In this document: positions 15,142-22,546 of the stretch, one piece after another | Position numbering within the stretch: the stretch's first letter is position 1 | How the letters are laid out: each line of letters opens with the position of its first letter | Assembly: GCA_025454075.1 (NCBI GenBank) | Contig: JALOPD010000025.1 | Span: 1 to 24,151, forward strand | Reading direction: 5' to 3' | DNA from: Desulfobacterales bacterium | GTDB taxonomy: Bacteria; Desulfobacterota; Desulfobacteria; Desulfobacterales; UBA2174_A | Length of the DNA: 24,151 nt | Program-made: the position numbers and the translations under genes | The notes under the pieces: generated by a model | Seen by the model: the letters and a program-made list of their open reading frames with translations, nothing else | Database searches by the model: none | What the model was told of the DNA's origin: nothing

Positions 15142-15657
15142 ATGACAGAACGCAAAGGTGCGGTCACTCTTCGAGGCAATCCCTTGACTCTGGTCGGCAA
15201 CGAAGTCAAGGTGGGCGCGAAGGCGCCGGACGTGGAGTTGTTGGACAATGACTTAAAGCCGGTCAAGATTTCCAGCTTCAAGGGCAAGGTGGCGGTGGTT
15301 TCATCGGTCCCCTCGCTCGACACTCCCACCTGCGACATGGAAACCCGCCGATTCAACACCGAGGCGGCCAAGCTGGGGGACAACGTGGTCATCCTGACCG
15401 TTAGCACGGATCTGCCTTTTGCCCAGAAAAGGTGGTGCGGAGCGGCCGGCGTGGACAAGGTGAAAACCCTTTCGGATCATCGGGAAACAGCGTTCGGCCA
15501 GGCCTACGGGGTGCTGATCAAGGAATTGAGGTTGCTGGCGCGGTCGATTTTTGTCGTGGACAAAAACGGGGTCGTGCAATACGTGCAGCACGTCGCGGAA
15601 GTGTCCCAGGAGCCCGACTACCAGGCGGTGATCGCGGCGGTGAAAAAGCTGGTGTGA
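15142..15657 (+). CDS. tpx: Thiol peroxidase (atypical 2-Cys peroxiredoxin)
   Basis: This 171-residue Tpx reduces hydroperoxides with thioredoxin as electron donor. The peroxidatic Cys64 is in the family motif PSLDTPTCDMETRRFN, with the conserved Thr three residues before it. The resolving Cys99 lies in FAQKRWCGAAG. N-terminal VTLRGNPLTLVGNEVKVGAKAPD and C-terminal VVDKNGVVQYVQHVAEVSQEPDY complete the fold. AAAAGGAGG sits 7 bases before the ATG, and a sigma-70-like promoter is upstream. It is a single-gene unit divergent from the long array. Tpx acts in the periplasm or cytoplasm depending on species; no signal peptide is seen, so it is probably cytoplasmic here. No T-rich terminator is visible after it. 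Confidence 0.96.
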   Translation: MTERKGAVTLRGNPLTLVGNEVKVGAKAPDVELLDNDLKPVKISSFKGKVAVVSSVPSLDTPTCDMETRRFNTEAAKLGDNVVILTVSTDLPFAQKRWCGAAGVDKVKTLSDHRETAFGQAYGVLIKELRLLARSIFVVDKNGVVQYVQHVAEVSQEPDYQAVIAAVKKLV

Positions 15658-15682
15658 GGGGGCGGGGAGTGCGGGGATTCAG

Positions 15683-15746
15683 CCATCCGGACGGCTTTGC
15701 TCTGGACGGCCCTGCCCTTCGCTCGGTTGAGCGGCCGTCCGGATGG
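15683..15746. repeat. 13-bp inverted repeat downstream of tpx
   Basis: CCATCCGGACGGC (15683-15695) and GCCGTCCGGATGG (15734-15746) are exact reverse complements separated by 38 bases. The loop also contains GGACGGCC. No T-run follows on either side, so this is not a classic terminator. It could be a 3' stabilising stem of tpx mRNA or a dispersed repeat. The region 15658-15909 holds nothing else I can support. Confidence 0.6.
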
Positions 15747-15909
15747 AACTTGCTGTAGTTGCAGGCAGTGGCTTGCAGCGTTTGACCGGCTCGCCCATCC
15801 ACAAGCGCCAGGGAGGTTCTGCATTCCCGCCGTTCGTCGGCCCGCTTGTCTCCGGCATTGGTGGGCTGCATGCCGAAACCCGCCCCCCTGCTCTGCCGAA
15901 GCCGCACTT

Positions 15910-16194
15910 TCAGTCGATTGCCATCACCCGCCGCCGAAAAGCATCCCGCCGTTCGATAAGATCCCCCTCCCAGACGGCCCTCTCCGAGCGGCGGTCGTCC
16001 GATCTCCGTCGCTCAATGCCGCTGCGCCGATCGAACCCGCGGCGCCGGTCCCGCCCGGACCGCCGCTCTGCGTCCTCGCAGGCGGCCTGGTTCTGGCGGC
16101 GTTCGCGTCCCGAGCGCGATCCCCCCCTGTCCTGGATCTCGCGCTCGGTCGATTTCCAGCTTTCCGCTTCTCGTTCGTCTTTGGTGGCGGTCAT
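15910..16194 (-). CDS. Small arginine-rich low-complexity protein, function unknown
   Basis: This frame encodes about 94 residues if started at ATG 16194, or 126 if started at TTG 16290. The protein is extremely charged. Its second half is a degenerate repeat of R-R-S-G-x-[DE]-R-R type (ERRSGRDRRRGFDRRSGIERRRSDDRRSER), ending VWEGDLIERRDAFRRRVMAID. Similar RRSGxDRRS stretches occur in small uncharacterised proteins of Desulfobacterota-like bacteria, from memory only. The upper part is acidic and lysine-rich (MTATKDEREAESWKSTEREI). Neither start has a strong ribosome site, although AAGG stands 6 bases before the TTG. A plausible promoter lies upstream. An overlapping plus-strand frame exists but has no protein-like features. 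It may bind nucleic acid, which is a guess from charge. Confidence 0.55.
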   Translation of the reverse strand: MTATKDEREAESWKSTEREIQDRGGSRSGRERRQNQAACEDAERRSGRDRRRGFDRRSGIERRRSDDRRSERAVWEGDLIERRDAFRRRVMAID

Positions 16195-16313
16195 TCGGTT
16201 TTCGCACTCGCTCAATACGGGTCTATGTGTTTTTTCTTCTGGATGATCACGCTTACTCAGCAATCTCTGTGCCAGTCCGGGGATGGGCAAAGCAGGCCTT
16301 AATTCAGGGCGGA

Positions 16314-16342
16314 AGCATAGGTCGCCGAACGGTCTGGGACAA
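16314..16342 (-). promoter_or_regulatory. Possible promoter of the arginine-rich protein gene
   Basis: On the minus strand TTGTCC (16342-16337), a 17-base spacer and TATGCT (16319-16314) match the sigma-70 consensus at four of six positions each. It would start transcription near 16307, just upstream of the TTG at 16290. Pattern match only. Confidence 0.35.
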
Positions 16343-16434
16343 GCAGGTTACAGGGTTGGGAAACGGAATTCAATCGTTTGGGAAGACAATTGCTCATCCG
16401 GCCGGCCTGGAACCTCACCGGTTTCCGCGCCAGG

Positions 16435-17268
16435 TCACTTGACGCTCCGCAGGGGATGAGTCCGACGCAGCTGCTTCCAGAGGGCGCGGATGATCACAGC
16501 GGCGGCGGCCGCCTCGTCGGCAACCGGGCGCCGGGCCACCCAGCGACAGGACCGACGCAGGGCCGTGTTGCCGGTTGCCAGGCCAAACCGGTTGACGATG
16601 TACTCTCCGAGCGTGCGGCCAAGGGCCGGCAGTTCGGACTCGGACATGTTGGCGATCAGGACCCGGTCCTTCAACGGGAGATCCTCCTGCAAACGCTCAA
16701 CGACGTCCCGGACCCGCGCCGGTTTTTCAGCGTCGGACGGTTTTGGTTCAGGCGAGCCGGCGTCCGAAACTTTTTTCGAGGTCGGCGCGGACAGGCTCAG
16801 GTAATAGAGGCTTTCCAGCAGCGCCGCCGCGTCCCGGTAGATGGTCGGGTCTTTGCTGGCGCGGGGGCCGGCCACGTTCAACACGCGGATGTCATTTGCT
16901 GAAAGCCACTCGGTGACTCCGATGATGGATCGAAAAGCGGCGGTCTGCTTCAAATCGATGTGCAGCCAGGGCCGGCCATGTTTGAGCGCCATCTCACGGG
17001 TGTATTCGGATCCGCCCGTCAGTTCCCCGCGGGAAATGATGAGCGTGCCGTCGGAATCCACCACGTTTTTTTCGGTGCGCTCGGCGTAGGCCGCCGTGGG
17101 GGTCTCCCGCAGCGCATAAATTTCCGGGAGCGGCCCATCTTCCGTCAGTCGACCCTTGGGGACCCAGCCTCCGTGCGGGATGCCCAGTTTGATGGCCACA
17201 TCGAGCGCGGCGCGGTCCACGCCGCTTTGGCCGCCGGAGATGATTTTGACGATCACGGCTGTTGCCAT
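16435..17268 (-). CDS. SLOG/YpsA-like putative molybdenum-carrier protein with extra C-terminal domain
   Basis: This 277-residue protein has two parts. Residues 1 to about 155 are a Rossmann-like SLOG domain of the putative molybdenum-carrier (MoCo carrier) family: KIISGGQSGVDRAALDVAIKLGIPHGGWVPKGR, then LISRGELTGGSEYTREMALKHGRPWLHIDL and IRVLNVAGPRASKDPTIY. After a charged linker (about 160-180) comes a helical domain with LIANMSESELPALGRTLGEYIVNRFGLATGN. It ends AAVIIRALWKQLRRTH and resembles the small DUF6794-type module (tentative). SLOG domains bind nucleotides or related ligands, but the ligand here is unknown. The ATG at 17268 lacks a good ribosome site and is only 10 bases from the hairpin that follows pal. 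Confidence 0.8.
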   Translation of the reverse strand: MATAVIVKIISGGQSGVDRAALDVAIKLGIPHGGWVPKGRLTEDGPLPEIYALRETPTAAYAERTEKNVVDSDGTLIISRGELTGGSEYTREMALKHGRPWLHIDLKQTAAFRSIIGVTEWLSANDIRVLNVAGPRASKDPTIYRDAAALLESLYYLSLSAPTSKKVSDAGSPEPKPSDAEKPARVRDVVERLQEDLPLKDRVLIANMSESELPALGRTLGEYIVNRFGLATGNTALRRSCRWVARRPVADEAAAAAVIIRALWKQLRRTHPLRSVK

Positions 17269-17278
17269 CCCCGAAACA

Positions 17279-17310
17279 GAAGACCGTGCGGAAAAGGCCG
17301 CACGGTCTTC
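17279..17310 (-). terminator. 13-bp hairpin after pal, probable terminator or attenuator
   Basis: GAAGACCGTGCGG and CCGCACGGTCTTC form a perfect 13-bp stem with a 6-base loop, 26 bases beyond the pal stop. The following minus-strand bases are TGTTTC, a poor T-run, so it may attenuate rather than stop transcription into the SLOG gene. On the plus strand an interrupted T-run (ATTTTATTTT) lies about 10 bases further on. Confidence 0.6.
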
Positions 17311-17336
17311 TTCTGCGAGATTTTATTTTACCGGTT

Positions 17337-17900
17337 CTATTGTTCGATCACAAAATGGGCCCGCCGATTCTGAGCCCAGTCCGATTCGGTGTGCCCTTTG
17401 GCCGCGGGCCGCTCCTCGCCGTAGCTGATGGTCGCCAGACGCGCCGCCGGTATGCCGAGATCGACCATAAAAGCCTTGGCGGTCCGGGCGCGCGCCTCGC
17501 CCAGTGCGAGGTTGTATTCATTGGTGCCGCGTTCATCGGTGTGACCCTCGATGGTCACTTTGACGTTGCTGTTGGCCTTCATGAAAGCGGCCTTCTTGCG
17601 CAGGATGTCCTGGGCCTGCGGCGTCAGGGCGGAGCTGTCGTAGGCATAGTAGATGTCCTCATTCTCGAAGGCCATTCTCTCGGAGGCGCCGATGGCGCTC
17701 CCCCCGGAACCCGGCCGTCCGGCGGCCCCGCCGAGGTCCGCTTCGCCGATCCCCTTGCGGCCGGCAGCCCCGGCCCCGGCTCCGCCGGCGGCCCCGTAGC
17801 CGGCATCGGACGCCACTTCCTTTTTCTGACAGGCGGGTATCGCGAAAAGGAATACAATCGTAAGAATTGATGCCAGCAGCCTCACCCCTTGTTTTGTCAT
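17337..17900 (-). CDS. pal: Peptidoglycan-associated lipoprotein Pal (OmpA family)
   Basis: This 187-residue lipoprotein has a signal peptide MTKQGVRLLASILTIVFLF, with the lipobox AIPAC giving lipidated Cys24. A Gly/Ala-rich linker (GYGAAGGAGAGAAGRKG, about 34-75) follows. The OmpA C-terminal peptidoglycan-binding domain comes next, with IYYAYDSSALTPQAQDIL, VTIEGHTDERGTNEYNLALGEARA and LATISYGEERPA. Pal anchors the outer membrane to peptidoglycan and works with Tol-Pal in cell division; no tol genes are in the window. The ATG at 17900 has AAGGAGAGCAAG directly upstream. The frame runs 25 codons further upstream without signal features, so that start was rejected. A near-consensus promoter lies about 90 bases upstream. 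Confidence 0.94.
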   Translation of the reverse strand: MTKQGVRLLASILTIVFLFAIPACQKKEVASDAGYGAAGGAGAGAAGRKGIGEADLGGAAGRPGSGGSAIGASERMAFENEDIYYAYDSSALTPQAQDILRKKAAFMKANSNVKVTIEGHTDERGTNEYNLALGEARARTAKAFMVDLGIPAARLATISYGEERPAAKGHTESDWAQNRRAHFVIEQ

Positions 17901-17988
17901 CTTGCTCTCCTTGGACGGGTTTGACCAGACTTGTGTTGCGCGCTCCGCCCGATTGCAACGGGCACCAAGACGCAACCATTAATAAAAA

Positions 17989-18017
17989 TTTATATACCAC
18001 CGAAATTCAATTGTCAA
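17989..18017 (-). promoter_or_regulatory. Near-consensus sigma-70 promoter of pal
   Basis: On the minus strand a perfect TTGACA (18017-18012), a 17-base spacer and TATAAA (17994-17989) match the consensus at 11 of 12 positions. It would give a leader of about 80 bases before the pal ATG. Confidence 0.75.
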
Positions 18018-18175
18018 AAGGCGATTCACCGTTTTCCTTTTTTGCCTTTCGGCGCCCCCGTCGGCCGAAGTAAAAAACAATTATGTAATTTTTAAACTAT
18101 ATCTATACATTATTGTCATTATATTTTAGGATCTAAAAACCTGAAAAATATTTTAATTATAATTATTTCTAATAG

Positions 18176-18610
<435 letters not shown>

Positions 18611-18665
18611 CTCAAACATCTCTGCAGCCCACCAGGGCGGCAGGACCATCCGAGGAGGACGTGTC

Positions 18666-20075
18666 ATGGGAAAAGCAGTGCTGACGGTATGTGCCATGTT
18701 GATCGGCGGGGTTCGTGCCTGGGCCGGTGACGAACCCCCCACGCTGGAATCCAACAAGGCCGCCATCGAGTTGGTCCAGGTCCACGCAAATTACGTCTGG
18801 ACCCTGGTGGCGGCGGCTCTCGTCTTTTTCATGCAGGCAGGTTTCGCCATGGTGGAGACCGGCTTCACGCGCGCGAAGAACGCCATCAACATCATGATGA
18901 AGAACCTCATGGATTTTGCCATCGGCTCGATCGCCTACTGGGCGATCGGCTTCGGCATCATGTTCGGGGCGAGCGGCACAGGTTGGTTCGGCACCTCGGG
19001 ATTCTTCTTGAGCGACTACACCCCCGGGGAGGACCCGTGGGTGCTCGCCTTCTGGATGTTTCAGGTGGTCTTTGCAGCCACGGCGGCCACCATCGTTTCC
19101 GGTGCCATGGCCGAGCGCACCAAGTTTATAGGTTATCTGATCTACAGCGCCGTCATCAGCGCCGTGATTTACCCGGTCATCGGTTCGTGGGCCTGGGGCG
19201 GGCTTTTCAAAGGCAAAGGCTGGCTTGAAGCCATGGGGTTTATCGATTTCGCCGGCTCCACGGTGGTGCACTCGGTCGGCGGCTGGGCGGCGCTGGCCGG
19301 GGCGATTGTGCTCGGCCCGCGGCTTGGAAAGTATGCAAAAGACGGGCGAGTCAAGCCGATCCTGGGCCACAACATGCCGTTGGCGGCGCTCGGGGTCTTC
19401 ATCCTGTGGCTGGGGTGGTTCGGGTTCAACCCCGGATCGACGACCGCCGCCAACAAGGACACGGCCCTGATTTTTGTCAATACGAACCTGGCGGCGGCGG
19501 CCGGTTGTGTAATGGCTCTGATCACCTCCTGGATCAAGTTCGGAAAACCGGAGATCGGCATGACCCTCAACGGGGCACTGGCCGGGTTGGTGGCGATCAC
19601 AAGCCCTTGTGCCACCGTGACCCCGCTCAGCGCCGTCATCATCGGCGCCGTCGGCGGGGTGCTGGTGGTGCTGGCGGTGCTCTTCTTCGAACGCATTCGA
19701 ATCGACGATCCCGTGGGCGCCATCTCCGTCCACGCGGTGAACGGTGTCTGGGGCACGTTGTCGGCAGGACTCTTTCACATCAAGGGTTTTGACCTGGCGC
19801 AGGTCGGTGTCCAGGCGCTGGGCATCGCCGCATGTTTCCTCTGGGTGTTTCCCACCACGTTCATCATGTTCAAAGTCATAGCGAAGACCATCGGGTTGCG
19901 GGTTTCGCCCGAAGAAGAACTGGAAGGCCTGGACATCAGCGAGCACGCCGGCGTGGCTTATCCCGACTTCGAGGTGATCAGCCATGGCGGCGGGATCACG
20001 GCGGCGCCTTCGGCGGCCGGCCTTCAAGCCGAACCATCGATGCGCCCACAGATGTCCGCGGTCAAGCAGACCTGA
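18666..20075 (+). CDS. amtB: Ammonium transporter AmtB
   Basis: This 469-residue channel has a cleavable signal peptide (MGKAVLTVCAMLIGGVRAWAG) and about eleven membrane segments. Signatures are FMQAGFAMVETGFTRAKNA, FQVVFAATAATIVSGAMAER (with the external gate Phe), SWAWGG, and the twin-histidine pore residues His202 (TVVHSVGGW) and His356 (SVHAVNGVWGT). FNPGSTTAANKDTALIFVNTN is also conserved. The C-terminal cytoplasmic tail GLRVSPEEELEGLDISEHAGVAYPDF is the PII-contacting element; it is followed by a low-complexity extension of about 40 residues. ATG 18666 has GAGGAGG upstream. It is co-directional with glnB and the porin-like gene, which argues for nitrogen-regulated ammonium uptake. Confidence 0.96.
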   Translation: MGKAVLTVCAMLIGGVRAWAGDEPPTLESNKAAIELVQVHANYVWTLVAAALVFFMQAGFAMVETGFTRAKNAINIMMKNLMDFAIGSIAYWAIGFGIMFGASGTGWFGTSGFFLSDYTPGEDPWVLAFWMFQVVFAATAATIVSGAMAERTKFIGYLIYSAVISAVIYPVIGSWAWGGLFKGKGWLEAMGFIDFAGSTVVHSVGGWAALAGAIVLGPRLGKYAKDGRVKPILGHNMPLAALGVFILWLGWFGFNPGSTTAANKDTALIFVNTNLAAAAGCVMALITSWIKFGKPEIGMTLNGALAGLVAITSPCATVTPLSAVIIGAVGGVLVVLAVLFFERIRIDDPVGAISVHAVNGVWGTLSAGLFHIKGFDLAQVGVQALGIAACFLWVFPTTFIMFKVIAKTIGLRVSPEEELEGLDISEHAGVAYPDFEVISHGGGITAAPSAAGLQAEPSMRPQMSAVKQT

Positions 20076-20095
20076 CGCTGCAGCGGCCTGTACCC

Positions 20096-20119
20096 GGCCG
20101 GCAGGGTGCCCTGCCGGCC
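20096..20119 (+). terminator. GC-rich hairpin between amtB and the porin gene, possible attenuator
   Basis: GGCCGGCAGGG and CCCTGCCGGCC form a perfect 11-bp GC-rich stem with a 2-base centre, 20 bases after the amtB stop. No T-run follows, so it is more likely an mRNA-stabilising or attenuating element than a full terminator. Confidence 0.45.
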
Positions 20120-20174
20120 CTATACGGATGAAAAGACAGATAACCCGGACTGGAAAAAGCAAAGGAGGAGACAA

Positions 20175-20960
20175 GTGCGGAAAACGTGGAATCTAATTCT
20201 TGCGGCGGGTGTGGGGTTGCTGGTTTACTCTCTGGGAGTTTCAAGCGCGATGTCGGAAGATTGGTGGGCCGAGGCGACCGATCCCAAAAATTTCAGCGCC
20301 ACGGTGACTTTCGCAACGGATTATGTTTTCAGGGGCGTTTCGCAGACGGACAACAAGCCGGCCGTGCAGGGCAGCTTCGACTACAAACACCCGTTGGGCT
20401 TTTATTTGGGGATGTGGGGCTCCAACGTGGACGACTACATTTCCAGGGGAAACCTGGAGCTTGATTTCTACGGCGGGTATGGGGTCGAGTTGTTCACCAA
20501 CCTGAATCTGGACGCATCCGCCATCTACTACTATTATCCGGGCGACGGTCACGATCCGAACAAGAGCTATGTGGAAGGGCATCTGGGCCTGGACTACACG
20601 TTCAAAGACCTGCCTCTCGGCCCGAAGATCGCCGGCGGGTACAATTACTCGCCTGACTTTTTCGGCGAGGACGGCGATGGCCACTATTTCAGCGGGCGCC
20701 TGGACCTCTCTCTGCCGTTTGAATTTACCCTCTATGGCCTGGTCGGTTACCAGTGGGTGGAGGGCGACAAGAGCACCGGCAACGGCAACGGCGATAATGG
20801 GGATGACGGCTACGACTACACCCATTGGCGCATCGGGGTATCCCGCCCCCTTCTCGGCTTCGTCCTGGATCTGAGCTATCAGGACACCGATAACGCGAAC
20901 TTCCTGGGCCCGGATATAGCCGACGAGCGCATTGTCTTCGCCGTCTCCCGCACATTTTAA
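20175..20960 (+). CDS. TorF-family putative outer-membrane porin
   Basis: This 261-residue protein starts at GTG with an ideal AAAGGAGGAGACAA site. A signal peptide (MRKTWNLILAAGVGLLVYSLGVSSAMS) is followed by the TIGR02001/TorF signature FSATVTFATDYVFRGVSQTDNKPAVQGSFDY. Alternating-residue beta strands fill the rest: FYLGMWGSNVDDYIS, LELDFYGGYGVEL, LDASAIYYYYPG, FSGRLDLSLPFEFTLYGLVGYQWV and WRIGVSRPLLGFVLDLSYQDTD. The protein ends with an aromatic-terminated last strand, IVFAVSRTF, as expected for BAM-inserted barrels. A glycine/aspartate-rich loop (STGNGNGDNGDDGYD) lies near residue 200. It follows amtB by 99 bases on the same strand, so a role in nitrogenous solute entry is plausible but inferred. 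Confidence 0.85.
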   Translation: MRKTWNLILAAGVGLLVYSLGVSSAMSEDWWAEATDPKNFSATVTFATDYVFRGVSQTDNKPAVQGSFDYKHPLGFYLGMWGSNVDDYISRGNLELDFYGGYGVELFTNLNLDASAIYYYYPGDGHDPNKSYVEGHLGLDYTFKDLPLGPKIAGGYNYSPDFFGEDGDGHYFSGRLDLSLPFEFTLYGLVGYQWVEGDKSTGNGNGDNGDDGYDYTHWRIGVSRPLLGFVLDLSYQDTDNANFLGPDIADERIVFAVSRTF

Positions 20961-21008
20961 CCGGTCTCAGTAGACGATTCGGGAGGAGAACGGAAGAAAG
21001 GCCAACCG

Positions 21009-21038
21009 CCAAGGCGGTCTCTCAGCAGACCGCCTTGG
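21009..21038 (-). terminator. Hairpin between convergent porin and homocysteine methyltransferase genes
   Basis: CCAAGGCGGTCT and AGACCGCCTTGG form a perfect 12-bp stem. The loop contains the stop codon of the minus-strand methyltransferase gene. On the minus strand GGTTGGCC and a T/C-rich stretch (TTTCTTCC) follow, giving a plausible terminator for that gene. On the plus strand no T-run follows. Confidence 0.6.
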
Positions 21039-21897
21039 CCAGTTCCTTGATGAAATCCGGGTTGGTGCCGCAGCAGCCGCCGATCATGTCGGCGCCGGCG
21101 GCTTTGATCCTGAGGCCGTCAGCGGCGAATTCGACGGCTGTCTGCCGGTAGACCACCGCGTCGTCCACCGCCAGGGGCTTGCCGGCGTTGGGCTGGATCA
21201 GAATGGGTCTGGGCGTGGCCGCCCGGATGGCGTACGCCACCTCGACCATGTCGGCGGAGCCCAGGCTGCAGTTGCTGCCGATGGCGTCGGCGCCGGAGGC
21301 TTCCAGCGCCTCGACCGCCTTCGCCACGCCGTCGCCCATCATGGTGAAAAACCCGTTCTTCGTGCGGTTGTAAGTGAGGGAAGCGATCACAAACACGTTT
21401 CCCAGGGATTTTGCCCCCCGCACCGCTGCCAAGGTCTCCTCCAGAGAATACATGGTCTCGATGCTGATCAGGTCGGCCCCGCCGGCCAGTAGCGCCGCGG
21501 CCTGGCGCCGGTAGGAATCTTCGGCATCCCGGGGCTCGAGGTCCCCCATGGGCTTTAAAAATTTTCCGGTCGGCCCCATGTCGCCGGCCACCAGTTTCCC
21601 CGCCGGGCAGACGCTTTTGGTGATCTCCGCCGCCCGGCGGTTGATGCGCTCGGCCTGGTCCGCAAGCCCCCGGTCGGCGAGCTTGACCGGGCTTCCGCCG
21701 AAGGAGTTGGTGTGCACCACGTCGGAGCCGGCCTCGTAATACAGGCGCTGGATCTCGGCCACGGCGTCGGGGTTTTCAAGGTTCCAGGTTTCGGGGCTCT
21801 CGCCCGGCCCGAGGCCCCGTTCAATCAGCATGCTGCCCATGCCGCCGTCGAAGATCACGGTCCTGGTTTTTAAAATTTCCAGCAGTCCCTGCGTCAT
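21022..21897 (-). CDS. Stand-alone homocysteine S-methyltransferase domain protein
   Basis: This 291-residue (beta/alpha)8 protein matches the homocysteine-binding domain of MetH/BHMT. The first strand is VIFDGGMGSMLIERGLGPGE. Other landmarks are VVHTNSFGGSPVKLADRGL, AGDMGPTGKFLKPMGDL and LISIETMYSLEE. The zinc ligands are Cys210 (GSNCSLGS) and Cys275-Cys276 (GGCCGTNP). It lacks the pterin, cobalamin and activation domains of full MetH, so it must take the methyl group from a separate corrinoid protein or from a donor such as S-methylmethionine. ATG 21897 has GGGGG upstream, and a strong sigma-70 promoter lies 44 bases upstream. It is a single-gene unit. The exact methyl donor cannot be read from sequence. 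Confidence 0.9.
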   Translation of the reverse strand: MTQGLLEILKTRTVIFDGGMGSMLIERGLGPGESPETWNLENPDAVAEIQRLYYEAGSDVVHTNSFGGSPVKLADRGLADQAERINRRAAEITKSVCPAGKLVAGDMGPTGKFLKPMGDLEPRDAEDSYRRQAAALLAGGADLISIETMYSLEETLAAVRGAKSLGNVFVIASLTYNRTKNGFFTMMGDGVAKAVEALEASGADAIGSNCSLGSADMVEVAYAIRAATPRPILIQPNAGKPLAVDDAVVYRQTAVEFAADGLRIKAAGADMIGGCCGTNPDFIKELAKAVC

Positions 21898-21940
21898 CGT
21901 TCAACCCCCTGCTGCCTGCCGTGGCACGCGAAGTGGCGCC

Positions 21941-21969
21941 AACTTACGCGGGCCGTCGCAGCGTGTCAA
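21941..21969 (-). promoter_or_regulatory. Predicted sigma-70 promoter of the homocysteine methyltransferase gene
   Basis: On the minus strand a perfect TTGACA (21969-21964), 17-base spacer and TAAGTT (21946-21941) lie in the gap between the small secreted protein gene and the methyltransferase. The leader would be about 36 bases. Confidence 0.6.
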
Positions 21970-22017
21970 TAGAAGCGGCCCGCGAAGCGTTTTCCGTCCG
22001 CAGGAGTAAACGGGGTT

Positions 22018-22497
22018 TTATTTCAGTTCATAGTTAATCCCGGCTGTTTTTTTCTGGTCGCCGGATTTGATGAGGACCAGCAGTTCGTATTTGCCTTTCT
22101 CCGGCAGGTTGAAGTAGCCGTCATAGCTTTTCATCGAGCTTTCATATTTGAGGTTTTTGATCTGGTCCTTGCCCTTGGGGTCGACCACCTTCATGCTGAC
22201 CGCCGCGTCGGTGATTTGCTTTTGAGTTGCCTGATCGGTCAGCGTTATCGTCACGTTGTGGGTAGTCCCCGCCTCGATGTCGTCCTTCATTTTCATGTCC
22301 TTGAGCATCTTGAGATGCTCGGCATTGGCCATGATCTGGAAGGTGACCTTGAGGCCCTCCACCAGCACTTCGCGGGTGTCCATCTTCATGCTGCTTCCGC
22401 TCGATCCCTGGCCATGGGCGTGCTGCGCCGATGAAAGGGCGGGGAGCAGCAGGGAAACGACGGCAACGGAAAAAATCAACCATGTGTTGTTTTTCAT
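22018..22497 (-). CDS. Small secreted Met/His-containing protein downstream of the RND pump
   Basis: This 159-residue protein has a signal peptide (MKNNTWLIFSVAVVSLLLPALSSA) whose cleavage exposes QHAHGQ. A short Gly/Ser linker and then Met-rich stretches follow (MKMDTREV and HLKMLKDMKMKDD). The last 90 residues look like an immunoglobulin-like beta domain: THNVTITLTDQATQKQITDAAVSMKVVDPKGK, GYFNLPEKGKYELLVLIKSGDQKKTAGINYELK. That layout resembles FixH/YtkA-type periplasmic domains, but I cannot name the family with certainty. AGGAGGATAACGC precedes the ATG, and the gene is 49 bases after the CusA-like gene, so it is likely co-transcribed. Its Met and His content and its position suggest periplasmic Cu(I)/Ag(I) binding; this is inference. 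Confidence 0.7.
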   Translation of the reverse strand: MKNNTWLIFSVAVVSLLLPALSSAQHAHGQGSSGSSMKMDTREVLVEGLKVTFQIMANAEHLKMLKDMKMKDDIEAGTTHNVTITLTDQATQKQITDAAVSMKVVDPKGKDQIKNLKYESSMKSYDGYFNLPEKGKYELLVLIKSGDQKKTAGINYELK

Positions 22498-22546
22498 GCG
22501 TTATCCTCCTGTCTTATGGCCTGACGCGATCCGATTTGGGCCGCAG

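Noticed and set aside
15697..16302. 201-codon plus-strand frame opposite the arginine-rich gene
   Set aside because: Proline/arginine-rich composition without motifs. The minus-strand frame has an ordered repeat pattern and a plausible promoter.
18612..20174. 520-codon minus-strand open frame opposite amtB
   Set aside because: amtB has all pore residues and a ribosome site. The opposite frame is dominated by His, Asp, Gly and Arg with no recognisable fold.
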